Assembly: GCA_963782465.1 (NCBI GenBank)
Contig: CAWAJR010000005.1
Coordinates: forward strand, 434,001-498,000
Origin: JAODBJ01 sp963782465
Lineage (GTDB): Bacteria > Actinomycetota > Acidimicrobiia > IMCC26256 > PALSA-610
DNA length: 64,000 nucleotides
Direction of reading: 5' to 3'
Shown here: in pieces, positions 8,413 through 17,654 of the stretch
Position numbering within the stretch: the stretch's first letter is position 1
Layout: the number at the start of each line of letters is the position of its first letter
Made by a program: the position numbers and the translations under genes
The notes under the pieces: generated by a model
Told to the model about the DNA's origin: nothing
The model's database searches: none
Seen by the model: only the letters and a program-made list of their open reading frames with translations

Positions 8413-9032
8413 CCGGTGACGCGGGCCAGGACGCGCTTCACGGTGACGAAGTCGGCGCGCGACTGCGCGAGCGAGGTGCCACCCGACCGCAGCACGGCCG
8501 ACGGGTGGAACGTGGGCACCAGCACGGCGCGATGACCGGCGCGCTCGTAAGTGAACTCCCGCCCCCGCAACTTGGTGATCCCGTCCTTCGTCTGCAGGAG
8601 GAGCTTCGTCGCGAAGTTGCCGAGCGTCACCACGACCCGGGGCGCGATCAGTTCGAGCTGGCGGTCGAGCCACGGGCTGCACGCGGCGATCTCGTCGGGG
8701 AGCGGGTCGCGGTTCCCCGGCGGGCGGCACTTCACGACGTTCGCGATGTAGACGTCGTCACGGGTGAGCCCGATGCCCTCGATGAGTTGGGTCAGGAGGC
8801 CGCCGGCCCGGCCGACGAACGGGATGCCCTGCTTGTCTTCTTCGGCGCCGGGCCCTTCGCCGACGAACATCAGGTCGGCGCCGGCGTTGCCGACCCCGAA
8901 CACGACCTGCGTGCGCCCGTTGGCCAACCCGCAGCGTTCGCAGGTGAGCGACGCCGCCGCGACCTCGGCGAGCGTGGCGCCGGGAGCGAGTTGCGACGAT
9001 GGCTGCGACGAGAGCGAAGGCTCGACCGACAC
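8409..9032 (-). CDS. Family 4 uracil-DNA glycosylase (Fe-S)
   Basis: 207-residue type-4 UDG, which excises uracil from DNA and carries a 4Fe-4S cluster. Cysteines in TCERC (near residues 30-33), VVKCRPPGNRDP (near 102) and IAACSPW (near 118) are candidate cluster ligands. The active-site motif GEGPGAEEDKQGIPFVGRAG and the C-terminal FHPSAVLRS histidine motif are present. The GTG at 9032 was chosen because GAGGGAG lies upstream and the reading before it has no family character. About 49 bp separate it from the P1 peptidase; its 3' end overlaps tsaE by ATGA. Confidence 0.9.
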   Translation of the reverse strand: MSVEPSLSSQPSSQLAPGATLAEVAAASLTCERCGLANGRTQVVFGVGNAGADLMFVGEGPGAEEDKQGIPFVGRAGGLLTQLIEGIGLTRDDVYIANVVKCRPPGNRDPLPDEIAACSPWLDRQLELIAPRVVVTLGNFATKLLLQTKDGITKLRGREFTYERAGHRAVLVPTFHPSAVLRSGGTSLAQSRADFVTVKRVLARVTG

Positions 9033-9081
9033 CGCACTCCCTCGTTCGATGCTCGGCGCCGCGGCGATGGTAGCGGCCGCT

Positions 9082-9966
9082 TCAGCCGGAAGGTCGGGCC
9101 GCGACCGCGGCTCTGGTCGCGCCGGCGACCACGGTCGCGGCTGCCTCGCGCAGACGGTCGAGGTGCGCGTCGAGGGCGCCCGTCGCCACCGCGAAGCAGA
9201 CATCTCCATCGAAACGGGTATGCGCGGGTCGCAACGCGCGAGCGAACCCGTCGTGGCTGCCGGCAGCCAGGAGATGGCAGGCCGCCTTGTCGAGCACGGC
9301 GTCGGTGACGACCACGGCCAGGGTCGTGTTCTCCCGCTCGCCGAACGGGTCGGGAACCGGGAAGCCGGGAACTCCTTCGGGTGCCGACGAGCCCGCCAAC
9401 ACCCGCCCGTCGTCGCCGACGACGTCGCCGAGCGCGTTGGCGACGACCACTGCCGCGACCGTCGCCTGATCGACGGTCGCGGTCGCCAGGCCGACACCGC
9501 CCGGAGCGCGAAACTCGCGGCCGCGCCACTTCCCGACGGTGGCGCCGCGGCCCGCGCCGACCGGGCCGCCCACGAATGGTGCGCCGCGCTCGGCCGCTTC
9601 GGCCGCCGCGTACCCGTCGGCCGCGCCCGGCCGTTCGTCGCCCGCCTCGACGAGGTCGAACACCGCTGCCGCGGGAACGATCGGGACCGGCCCACCACCG
9701 GTCGCGAACCCCTGGCCCCGTTCGGCGAGGAAGCGCATCACCCCGTCGGCGGCGGCGAGCCCGAATGCCGAACCCCCCGTGAGCACGATCCCGTCGACCC
9801 GCGTGACCGTGCACGTGGGGTCGAGCAGGGCGACCTCCCGGGTCGCGGGCGCGCCGCCGCGCACCTCACCCGAGCCCACCGCACCCGACGGGAAGAGCAG
9901 CACCGTCGTGCCGGTGCGCCGGCCGGTCCAGTGCCCGGCGCGCACACCGCGCACCGGGAAGGTCAC
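9082..9966 (-). CDS. P1 family N-terminal nucleophile peptidase/amidase
   Basis: 294-residue member of the DmpA/NylC (peptidase family S58/P1) group of self-cleaving Ntn hydrolases. The signature DGIVLTGGSAFGLAAADGV is near residues 58-76. The putative autocleavage point is Asn213-Thr214 in ENTTLAVVVTDA, which would expose the catalytic Thr, as described for NylC-like enzymes. Members hydrolyse N-terminal D-amino acids, beta-peptides or oligoamides; the natural substrate here is unknown. The GTG at 9966 overlaps the stop of the upstream hydrolase (GTGA). Its position between alr and the tsa genes does not reveal its role. Confidence 0.85.
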   Translation of the reverse strand: MTFPVRGVRAGHWTGRRTGTTVLLFPSGAVGSGEVRGGAPATREVALLDPTCTVTRVDGIVLTGGSAFGLAAADGVMRFLAERGQGFATGGGPVPIVPAAAVFDLVEAGDERPGAADGYAAAEAAERGAPFVGGPVGAGRGATVGKWRGREFRAPGGVGLATATVDQATVAAVVVANALGDVVGDDGRVLAGSSAPEGVPGFPVPDPFGERENTTLAVVVTDAVLDKAACHLLAAGSHDGFARALRPAHTRFDGDVCFAVATGALDAHLDRLREAAATVVAGATRAAVAARPSG

Positions 9967-10982
9967 GGGGCCGCAGGCTCGGAGTGGCGGAGGTCGATCG
10001 ACGAGCCTGCCTGGACCTCGCGCGCGAACTCGATGATCAGCCGGTCGACCAACTCGGTGCGTTCGAGCATCAGCATGTGACCGCCGCCGGGTACCAGTTC
10101 CAGCCGCGCGTTCGGAATGAGCCACGCGATACGACGCGCCTCCGCAGGTGGTGTGAGCACGTCGGCCGAGCCACCGATGACCAACGTCGGGATGTCGACG
10201 TTCGGGAGGCCTTCGGTGAGGTCGAGGCCCACGAGTGCCCGTGGCGCGAGGCGGCGCGTCTCGTCGGGGCAGTCGCGCATCATCGTGCGCACCAGTTCGA
10301 CGTGGCTCGGTCTCGGGTCGCGGCCGAACCCGATACGGGCGGCCAGAAAACCCAGGTTCCGCGCGTCCCATAACGCGGTGCTGTCGGGGAGGCGTTCCAC
10401 CAGCCGCTCGAGCGGCCTCTCGTAGCGTGCGACCGCGCCGGAGAACGGGGTCTTCGCGAGCGTCGACAGCAACACGATCCCGGCGACCCGTTCGCGGGCG
10501 ACTTCCGGGAACCGCTCCACGAAGGCCTGGACCGCGATCCCGCCCATCGAATGCCCGACGATGACGGCATCGTGCAGATCGAGGCCCACGAGCACGCTCA
10601 CGACGTCGGCGGCGATGTTCTCGACGGAGTGGCCGGTTTCACCGAGTTCCGACCCGCCGTGACCACGATGGTCGAACGCGATGACATGGAACCCCGCGGC
10701 CGCGAGCGATTCGAGTTGGTAGACCCACGTGCGCACCGACAGGGTGACGCCATGGGAGAGCACGATCGTCGGGCCGGACCCCGACTCGACGATGTTGATC
10801 GTGCCGCCGTCGTGGCTCGGGATCCGGCGCGAGGGGTACCGCGGCATGTCGAGCGCGCGGTGCGCGCCACCGTCGGGTTTGCCGCGCAACCGCCGCGCCG
10901 CGAGACGCTGCGCGCCGTACGACAGCGCGCTCGCGCCGGTTGCCGCGATCACGGCGTTGCGCAGCACGCGTTTGAAGGTCAT
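9963..10982 (-). CDS. Alpha/beta hydrolase, probably membrane-anchored
   Basis: 339 residues. An N-terminal hydrophobic stretch (residues 10-28) may be a membrane anchor. The fold core shows the oxyanion HGVT at 77-80, DHRGHGGS at 104-111 and the nucleophile elbow GHSMGG with Ser145; a late GGGHMLMLE supplies the catalytic His. Substrate not predictable. The gene commonly found at this place in actinobacteria, between alr and tsaE, is of this type. It overlaps alr by ATGA upstream and the P1 peptidase by GTGA downstream, so it is translated as part of the chain. Confidence 0.85.
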   Translation of the reverse strand: MTFKRVLRNAVIAATGASALSYGAQRLAARRLRGKPDGGAHRALDMPRYPSRRIPSHDGGTINIVESGSGPTIVLSHGVTLSVRTWVYQLESLAAAGFHVIAFDHRGHGGSELGETGHSVENIAADVVSVLVGLDLHDAVIVGHSMGGIAVQAFVERFPEVARERVAGIVLLSTLAKTPFSGAVARYERPLERLVERLPDSTALWDARNLGFLAARIGFGRDPRPSHVELVRTMMRDCPDETRRLAPRALVGLDLTEGLPNVDIPTLVIGGSADVLTPPAEARRIAWLIPNARLELVPGGGHMLMLERTELVDRLIIEFAREVQAGSSIDLRHSEPAAP

Positions 10983-12115
10983 TGGCCGCCGACCCCGAGG
11001 TATTCACGGGGAACCCGCGGGCCGATACCGCACACGATCTCGTAGCCGATCGTGCCGAGGCGCTCCGCCCATTCGGTCGCGGTGATCTCGGCGTCGCCCT
11101 GCCGGCCGAGGAGCACAACCTCGTCGCCTCGGGTCACCGGGAGGTCGCCGACGTCGACCATCATCTGGTCCATCGTCACGGTTCCCACGATCGGGCAGCG
11201 CCGGCCGTGCACCAGCACTTCGCCACCGGCGTGGGAGAGGTTGCGCGGCACCCCGTCGCCGTAGCCGACCGGCACCGTCGCAACGGTCGCGTCGGCGGCG
11301 AGCGTGTAACGCAGGCCGTACGACAGGCGGCTCCCGGCCGGGAGCACCTTCACGTGCGACACGTGCGCCTTCACGGCGAGCGCGGGCCGGAGCGGGACCG
11401 CGCCGGCGAGCGCCGGTGAGGGTGGGAGCCCGTACAGGCCGATCCCGATGCGCACCATGTCGCGCCTCGATTCGGGGAACGCGAGCGCGGCGGCGGTATT
11501 CGCGGTGTGCACGACCGGCGGTTCGATGCCCAGTTCCGACAGCGACGCGAGCACCGCGTCGAAGGCCGCGAGTTGCTGCCGGGTGTAGGGGTCGCCGGGT
11601 TCGTCGGCGACGGCGAAATGGGTGCAGATCCCCTCGAGGCGCAACTCGCCGTGCTGCGTGACCTGGCGGGCCAGCGCGATCGCGTCGCGCGGCGAAGCGC
11701 CCACCCGGTGCATCCCGGTGTCGACCTTCAGGTGTACCGCCAACGGTTCGCCGGTGCCGGTTTCGACCACCGCCTTCGCCAGGGCCTCGATACCGAGCGG
11801 TGTGTACACGACGGGCGTCAGGCGGTGCGCGACCACACCGGCCGCGGCGTCGGGGACCGGCTCGGAGAGCACGAGCACCGGTGCGGTGATACCCGCGTCG
11901 CGAAGCTGGACGCCTTCTTCCACCAGCGCGACCCCGAGAGCCGTCGCGCCCGCTTCGAGTGCCGCGCGCCCGACGGGCACCGCGCCGTGGCCGTAGGCGT
12001 CGGCCTTGACGACCGCGAGCAAGGTCGCGGGCGCGACCGTGCGCCGCAACGTCGTGACGTTCGCCCGGATCGCGTCGAGGTCGACCTCGGCCCAAACGGG
12101 CCGGAACAACGTCAT
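10979..12115 (-). CDS. alr: Alanine racemase
   Basis: 378-residue PLP enzyme that interconverts L- and D-alanine, supplying D-Ala for peptidoglycan. The PLP lysine is Lys37 in AVVKADAYGHG. The second catalytic base is the Tyr of SRLSYGLRYT in the C-terminal beta domain, and MDQMMVDVGD near residue 312 is characteristic. It overlaps the CBS gene upstream and the hydrolase downstream, both by ATGA. Length is typical. Confidence 0.96.
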   Translation of the reverse strand: MTLFRPVWAEVDLDAIRANVTTLRRTVAPATLLAVVKADAYGHGAVPVGRAALEAGATALGVALVEEGVQLRDAGITAPVLVLSEPVPDAAAGVVAHRLTPVVYTPLGIEALAKAVVETGTGEPLAVHLKVDTGMHRVGASPRDAIALARQVTQHGELRLEGICTHFAVADEPGDPYTRQQLAAFDAVLASLSELGIEPPVVHTANTAAALAFPESRRDMVRIGIGLYGLPPSPALAGAVPLRPALAVKAHVSHVKVLPAGSRLSYGLRYTLAADATVATVPVGYGDGVPRNLSHAGGEVLVHGRRCPIVGTVTMDQMMVDVGDLPVTRGDEVVLLGRQGDAEITATEWAERLGTIGYEIVCGIGPRVPREYLGVGGQ

Positions 12116-12582
12116 GTGGTTCGTGCGATGAACCGCACGAGATCGCCGCGTGCGACGATGCCGACCACCTTCCGATCACGATCGATCACCGGCACATGGC
12201 TGAGGTCGTGCTCGTTCATGACCGTCGCGAGGTCTTCGAGCGTCGCGTCGGGACCGATCGTTTGGCACTCGTCGTCCATCACTTCGCCGACCGTGGAGCC
12301 CGCGACCTTGTGCAACTCCTCTTCGAGGTGGTGCATCGAACCCGGCAGTGGGATCGCCGCGCCGAGCAGGTTGATGAACGTCGGTACGTGCACGCGCGCT
12401 TCCGACACGATGAGGTCTTCGTCGCGCAGGAGGCCGAGGAGATGCCCGGTGGCGTCGACGACCGGCGCCGCGCCGTACCGATCGGCGGCCAGCGTGTCGG
12501 CCGCTTCGGCGATCGGCTGGTCGGGGCGCAACGTGACGACCTTCGCCGTCATGACGTCGCGCACCAGGGTCGTTGCCGGCAT
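12112..12582 (-). CDS. CBS-domain pair protein
   Basis: 156 residues comprising two CBS motifs (VRDVMTAKVVTLRPDQPI... near residues 7-60 and VGEVMDDECQTIGPDATL... near 97-150). They are separated by an unusual 30-residue linker (HVPTFINLLG...HHLEEELHK). CBS pairs bind adenine nucleotides and regulate partner proteins; no enzymatic domain is attached. Its ATG follows the nnr stop directly (TGAATG) and its end overlaps alr. A sensor of adenylate state for a neighbour is possible but unproven. Confidence 0.85.
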   Translation of the reverse strand: MPATTLVRDVMTAKVVTLRPDQPIAEAADTLAADRYGAAPVVDATGHLLGLLRDEDLIVSEARVHVPTFINLLGAAIPLPGSMHHLEEELHKVAGSTVGEVMDDECQTIGPDATLEDLATVMNEHDLSHVPVIDRDRKVVGIVARGDLVRFIARTT

Positions 12583-14064
12583 TCAGTCCTCCTCGGATAC
12601 CTCCAAGAGCACTGACAGCGTACGGGCCAGGGCCGCGATCAGGTCGGACGCAACCAGGCTGCTGCCGGTGCCGGCCAGTTGCGCGGCCCGGCCGTGGAGC
12701 CACGCGCCCGCCGCGGCCGCGACGTGGGGGCCGACGCCTTCACCCACCCCGGCCGCCAGGAGGCCCGCGATCATCCCGGTGAGGACATCGCCGGTACCAG
12801 CCGCGGCCAGCGCGGGGATGTCGGTGGTGTTGATCACGCACTCGCCCGACTCGGGATCGGCGACGACCGTTCCCGGGCCCTTGAGGAGCACGACCGCGCC
12901 GGTGCGCGCCGCGAGCACGCGGGCGGCATCGACGCGGTCGTAGCCGGGCGCCGGCGGCTCGCCCGCGAGCCGCGCGTACTCCCCTTCATGTGGGGTCAGG
13001 ACCGCTCGGGGCAGACCGCTCGCCGCCCGCTGCTCCAGCGCCGACATGTCTTCGGCCAGTGCATTGAGCGCGTCGGCGTCGACGACGAGTTGGGTCGGCG
13101 CAGCCGCGACGATGTGCCGTATCGCGCGTTGCGTGCGCGGGTCGCGACCGAGGCCGGGGCCGATCGCGATCGACCGGAAACGGTCGGCGCCCTCGACCAC
13201 CGAATCGGCGGCCGCTTCGACCAGGATGCCGTCGTCGGTTGCGGGGAGCGCCCGCACGACGACTTCGCTCCCCGACGCGCGCGCGGCAGCGTCGTGCCCC
13301 GGCAGCCCGCACACAACCATGCCCGCGCCGCAACGGCCGGCGGCGTGGCTCGCCATCAGCGGCGCGCCGATCATCCCGGTCGACCCGCCCACGACCATGC
13401 AGCCGGCCGACCATTTGTGCATGCGCCCGGCCCGCCTGACGTGACGGGCTTGCGCCCGCGCGTCGGCCGGTTCCCACACGTGCACGCCTGACTCGACGGG
13501 AATGCCGATGTCGACCACCTTCACCCGGCCGCTCCGCGACCGGCCCGGCTCGAACAGCAGCCCGGGTTTCAGCGCCGCGAAGCAAACGGTGAGGTCGGCC
13601 CGCGGCGTCGATGCGCTCGCCGCACCGGTCGTGCCGTTCACGCCCGAAGGAATGTCGACCGCGACCACACGGGTCCCCGCGGTCGCGACCATCGCGCCGA
13701 TCCGCGACGCCAGGCCTTCGAGCTCACCTCGGAATCCCGTGCCGAACATCGCGTCGACAAGCACGTCGGCGCGGTCAATCGCACGCCGCAGGTCGCGCTC
13801 GGGCGGTCCGGCCGCGAGGTCGAACACGTCGACGCCCATCCCCCACGCACGCAGGTGCCGCGCCGCGACATGGCCGTCGGCGCCGTTGTTGCCCTTCCCG
13901 CACACCACGACGGCGCGACGCCCGTACGTGCCGCCGAGCACGTCGCGGACCGCCCAGGCCACCGCGGTGCCGGCCCGCTCGACGAGCACCGCCTCGGGCG
14001 TGCCGCCCGCGATCGCGCGCCGGTCGGCTTCGCCCATCTGCGCCGGCGTCAGGACCGGCTTCAC
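12583..14064 (-). CDS. nnr: Bifunctional NAD(P)HX epimerase/dehydratase
   Basis: 493 residues. The N-terminal YjeF_N domain (about 1-205, with GKGNNGADGHVAARHL and DAMFGTGFRG) epimerises damaged NAD(P)HX. The C-terminal ribokinase-like domain (about 220-490, with GGSTGMIGAP, IGPGLGRD, VVDADALNAL, LTPHEGEYARL and AAAGTGDVLTGMIAGL) dehydrates it in an ADP/ATP-dependent way. The GTG at 14064 gives the expected VLTPAQMGEADRRAI start but its GGGAGG box is almost adjacent, so the ATG 27 bp further in is an alternative. It sits between glmS and the CBS/alr genes, as in other actinobacteria. Confidence 0.92.
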   Translation of the reverse strand: MKPVLTPAQMGEADRRAIAGGTPEAVLVERAGTAVAWAVRDVLGGTYGRRAVVVCGKGNNGADGHVAARHLRAWGMGVDVFDLAAGPPERDLRRAIDRADVLVDAMFGTGFRGELEGLASRIGAMVATAGTRVVAVDIPSGVNGTTGAASASTPRADLTVCFAALKPGLLFEPGRSRSGRVKVVDIGIPVESGVHVWEPADARAQARHVRRAGRMHKWSAGCMVVGGSTGMIGAPLMASHAAGRCGAGMVVCGLPGHDAAARASGSEVVVRALPATDDGILVEAAADSVVEGADRFRSIAIGPGLGRDPRTQRAIRHIVAAAPTQLVVDADALNALAEDMSALEQRAASGLPRAVLTPHEGEYARLAGEPPAPGYDRVDAARVLAARTGAVVLLKGPGTVVADPESGECVINTTDIPALAAAGTGDVLTGMIAGLLAAGVGEGVGPHVAAAAGAWLHGRAAQLAGTGSSLVASDLIAALARTLSVLLEVSEED

Positions 14065-14128
14065 CCCTCCCGCCAGGTTGTCAGGTTCATGCCCCCGTAC
14101 GGTCGCACAACCCTCACAACCGAGGCGG

Positions 14129-17100
14129 TCATGGGGAGGTGCGCCAGCGTTCGGCCAGCTGCAGGATCGGTTCGGTGAGCAGGTCGACCATGTCGATCTC
14201 GCCGAGCACTTCGTCGCGCATCGTGGGTTCGGTCTCGGCCACGAAGTCGGCAATGGCGGCGTAGCGGTCGCGGTAGTTCTCGAGCACGCGGCGAGCACCG
14301 TCGGCCGGCAACCGGTCGACGAAGTGCACGTGCAGGAGCGTGAGGCCGACGGCCTGGTTGCCCTTCACCTCCGGCACCGCGATCAACGTTCGGCCGTCGG
14401 AACGGCCCTTGAACACCGTGACCTCGCGTTCGGTCGCAACCCGGTGCTTCGTACCTCGCAGTACCGGGTTCTGCGCGGTGCGCGACGGGATGTCGAGCGC
14501 GATGCCGCCCCGATCGACCACGTGCACCTGCGCCGACTCCGTGGGCTCGCCTTCGATGCGGTAGCGGGTGAACCCGACGACCGATTCGACCGCCGCGTCG
14601 ATCCCCACGAGCGTCCGCAGCGCGCGGTACGTGAGTGCGTCGCGCGCGACCCCGGCGCCGAGCACTTCCTGTACCAACCGCACCCGCAGCAGCGTCTCGT
14701 CGGAACGGGAGATGCCGACCGTGACCGTCTTCGCTTGGTGCTTGATGGCGTCGATCGGCCGCGTGAGTTCCTCGATGCCGTCGGTGAGCGCACCGATGAG
14801 GTCTTCGATGATCGTGCTCGGTGTACCGACCTTGCCGAACTCCACCTGGTACGCGTCGAAGGGCACGATGCCGGTGCCGTAGCGCAACAACGCAGCGAGA
14901 CGCACCGCGGTCGCTGCTTCCAGCGAACCGTCGTAGCCGCCGGCGCGCAGCGTGTCGAAGAAACGCGCCGCCATCGGTTCGAGCGCGTCGGTGAGCTCCT
15001 CGAAAAGATCGTCGCCTTCGCGCGCTCGGCTGACGATCGACTCGATGGCGCCGCGCGCCTCCCGCAGCGGCCGGGCCGAACCGTCGATCGCGAGCGCCGC
15101 TTCGTAACCGAACACGTGCCCCGCCATCGCCGACAGCACAAACGCGACGTCGGGGTGCACGACCGGCACGCTGATCGACTCCAGCGCGGCACGCAGCCTC
15201 GTTTCGCCGTCGTCGGCGATCACGATCGGCGCCGCCTTGTGGGCGCGGTAGATCGCGAGTTCCTTGCCCACGTCGTCGGCGTTCGACCCCCGCAGGCCCG
15301 CGGCGCACACGATGATCATCGGCTCGGCCGAGAGGTCGATGTGCTTCTTCTCCTCGGTGACGTCGCAGGCGATCGACTTGTAGCAAAGCTCCGAGAGTTT
15401 GATGCGAACTTCCGACGCCGCGACCCGGTTCTGACCGTTCCCGACGATCGCCCACGAGCGACGCGAGGGTGCCTGCCGTTGCGCGACCGCGGCGATCGAC
15501 TCGCGCCTCGCCACGACTTCCAACATCGCGTCGGGCAACTCGCGCAACGACGTGAGCAGCGCGTGACGAGCGCTGCGGTCGGCCTCACTGTCGGCACCGA
15601 ACTCGACCGCGAGCGCGAACGCGAGGAGGAAGCCGGCGGCGATCTGCGAATAGAACGCCTTGGTCGACGCCACGCTCATCTCGACGTCGCGGCCATCCGA
15701 CGTGTAGAGCACGCCGTCGCTCTTGTCGACGAGGTCGCTCTGGCGCCGGTTCACGATCGCGACGACGGCGCCGCCGCGAGCGCGCACGACGTCGACGGTG
15801 CGGTTCGTGTCGGTGGTGGTACCGGATTGCGAGATCGCGATCACGAGCGTGTCGTGCATGTCGTCGCGGACGTCGAAGCCCGAAAGCTCGGTTGCCGCGA
15901 CCGCCTCGACCACGACCGGTGCATCGGCGACGGCGCGCTTCAATGCCATCGCCAGGCTCTGCGCGGCGACCATCGCGGTACCCATCCCGGTGACGAGCAC
16001 CCTGCGGATCTCGCCGTTGCGAACCCGGGCCCGCAGCGAGGCGGGCAACGACTCCTCGGGAAGTCGCACGTCGAGCCGACCGTCGACCTCGACGATCTTG
16101 CCGCGCAACGTCTTGCGGAACGAACCCGGCGCTTCCGTGATCTCCTTCAGGAGATAGTGCGGTGCGTCGCCGCGGTCGACGTCGCGAGTGGTGATCTCCG
16201 GCGTCTGCAACTCGGAGGCGTCGATGGGCAGCGCGCGGCCGTCGTACGAGATGCGTTCGATGCCGTCGACGCTCCCGGCACGGGTCGAGTCGAGGACGAA
16301 GATCTGCCCCTGGGTCGCGGGATTGCCCGGTTCGAGCATCGATTCGCCGTCGAGCCGCACGTAGCTTTGCGCTTCCTCGACGAGGCCGTACGGCTCACTC
16401 GCGACGACGAAACAATCGTCGGCGCACCCGACGTAGATGGCCTGCCCGCTGCCCCGCTGGGCCAACAGCAGGCGGTCGGGAGCGTCGGCGCTGTGGGCGG
16501 CGATCGCGACCGACCCTTCGAACGACGCGACCGTCGCCCGGAATGCTTCGACCGGCGCCGCACCGTTGGCGACCCGGCGCGACACGAGCGCAGGGATCAC
16601 CTTCGCGTCGGTGGTGATCTCGTTCGGAATGCTCAAACCGTCGAGCGCCTTGAGATCGGCGTAGTTGTCGACGTCGCCGTTGAGCGCGGCCGTCACGTAC
16701 GGACCGGAGGTTCGACCGATCTCCTCCTGGTTGAGCGGGTGCGCGTTCGCTTCACTGATGATGCCGACGCTCGCCCAACGAGTGTGGCCCAGCACGACGA
16801 CGCGCGCGTCGTCGTGCGCCAACGCGAGGCGCAGCAGTTCGTCGTCGCGTATCTGGTTGCGCAACTCCGACGTGTTGTCGCCCAACTCGCCGATCTCGGC
16901 GGCGGTCTTGTAGACGAACGCGAGGTTCCCACCCGGCACGCGTACCGAACGGGCGACGAACAACGGGTCGGAACGTTGTTCGAGCAGTTCGGCGATACCG
17001 GGTTCGTCGAGGTCGAGCCCGTGCGCGGCGACGAACACGTGCAACCCGGCCGAGTCGCGCCCACGTACTTCGAGCCGGTCGATCGCCGACAGGGCGATCT

Positions 17101-17572
17101 GGATCGAGTGGTATGCCTCCAAGCCCGCGAGGCTGAGCGGGCCACCACCCGCGAGGTCCTCGACCGCGCGGGCCGAACGCAACCGGTCGCGGGCGACGGC
17201 CCATGCGGCGTCCTTGCAGGCGATGAGCGCGGCGTTCACCGCTTCGACGTCGCCGATTCGGGCCGCGGCGATCTCGGCGTCGAGATGGGCTTCGGTGCCC
17301 GTGAGCGTGTTCTGTACCGACTCGGCGCGGTGCTCGAGCGCGACGAGACCGACCCGGTCGGCGAGCAAGGCGGCCAGACCGGGGACGCCTCGCAACTGCG
17401 TGTCGACCGTCGCGAGGTCGGTTGCCGCCGACTGCAGCCCACCGACGGGGCTCGCGCCCGCCGCGATCTGCCGGAGGGTGGCTTCGGCCCGCTCCAGGGT
17501 TGCGGTCAGCTCACCGAGCGGCGGCGCGACGCGATCGGTGCGCCGGCGCACGACGGCAACGATTCCGCACAT
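14129..17572 (-). CDS. Very large GlmS-like glutamine--fructose-6-phosphate aminotransferase
   Basis: 1147 residues, almost twice ordinary GlmS (about 610). Key elements are present in GlmS order: Cys2 of MCGIVAVV (nucleophile after Met removal), RGRDSAG at 170-176, GHTRWAS at 262-268, LNGDVDN at 297-303, SIS motif ISQSGTTTDT at 580-589, ASTKAF at 635-640, second SIS with Glu728 and His744, and QAKTVTVG near 947-953 resembling the LAKSVTVE end of GlmS. Extra material lies at about 10-165, 180-250, 745-945 and 954-1147. The gene is 142 bp downstream of glmM and upstream of nnr, the usual glmS place, so glucosamine-6-phosphate synthesis is the best guess. ATG with GGGGAGG upstream. Confidence 0.8.
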   Translation of the reverse strand: MCGIVAVVRRRTDRVAPPLGELTATLERAEATLRQIAAGASPVGGLQSAATDLATVDTQLRGVPGLAALLADRVGLVALEHRAESVQNTLTGTEAHLDAEIAAARIGDVEAVNAALIACKDAAWAVARDRLRSARAVEDLAGGGPLSLAGLEAYHSIQIALSAIDRLEVRGRDSAGLHVFVAAHGLDLDEPGIAELLEQRSDPLFVARSVRVPGGNLAFVYKTAAEIGELGDNTSELRNQIRDDELLRLALAHDDARVVVLGHTRWASVGIISEANAHPLNQEEIGRTSGPYVTAALNGDVDNYADLKALDGLSIPNEITTDAKVIPALVSRRVANGAAPVEAFRATVASFEGSVAIAAHSADAPDRLLLAQRGSGQAIYVGCADDCFVVASEPYGLVEEAQSYVRLDGESMLEPGNPATQGQIFVLDSTRAGSVDGIERISYDGRALPIDASELQTPEITTRDVDRGDAPHYLLKEITEAPGSFRKTLRGKIVEVDGRLDVRLPEESLPASLRARVRNGEIRRVLVTGMGTAMVAAQSLAMALKRAVADAPVVVEAVAATELSGFDVRDDMHDTLVIAISQSGTTTDTNRTVDVVRARGGAVVAIVNRRQSDLVDKSDGVLYTSDGRDVEMSVASTKAFYSQIAAGFLLAFALAVEFGADSEADRSARHALLTSLRELPDAMLEVVARRESIAAVAQRQAPSRRSWAIVGNGQNRVAASEVRIKLSELCYKSIACDVTEEKKHIDLSAEPMIIVCAAGLRGSNADDVGKELAIYRAHKAAPIVIADDGETRLRAALESISVPVVHPDVAFVLSAMAGHVFGYEAALAIDGSARPLREARGAIESIVSRAREGDDLFEELTDALEPMAARFFDTLRAGGYDGSLEAATAVRLAALLRYGTGIVPFDAYQVEFGKVGTPSTIIEDLIGALTDGIEELTRPIDAIKHQAKTVTVGISRSDETLLRVRLVQEVLGAGVARDALTYRALRTLVGIDAAVESVVGFTRYRIEGEPTESAQVHVVDRGGIALDIPSRTAQNPVLRGTKHRVATEREVTVFKGRSDGRTLIAVPEVKGNQAVGLTLLHVHFVDRLPADGARRVLENYRDRYAAIADFVAETEPTMRDEVLGEIDMVDLLTEPILQLAERWRTSP

Positions 17573-17654
17573 GAAAGGCCTCCCCGGAGTCGGCGAAGGT
17601 CAAAAAGTGTAGAGCGGCCCACGGCAGGTGGTCGCCACACCTTGCAGCCTCGTT

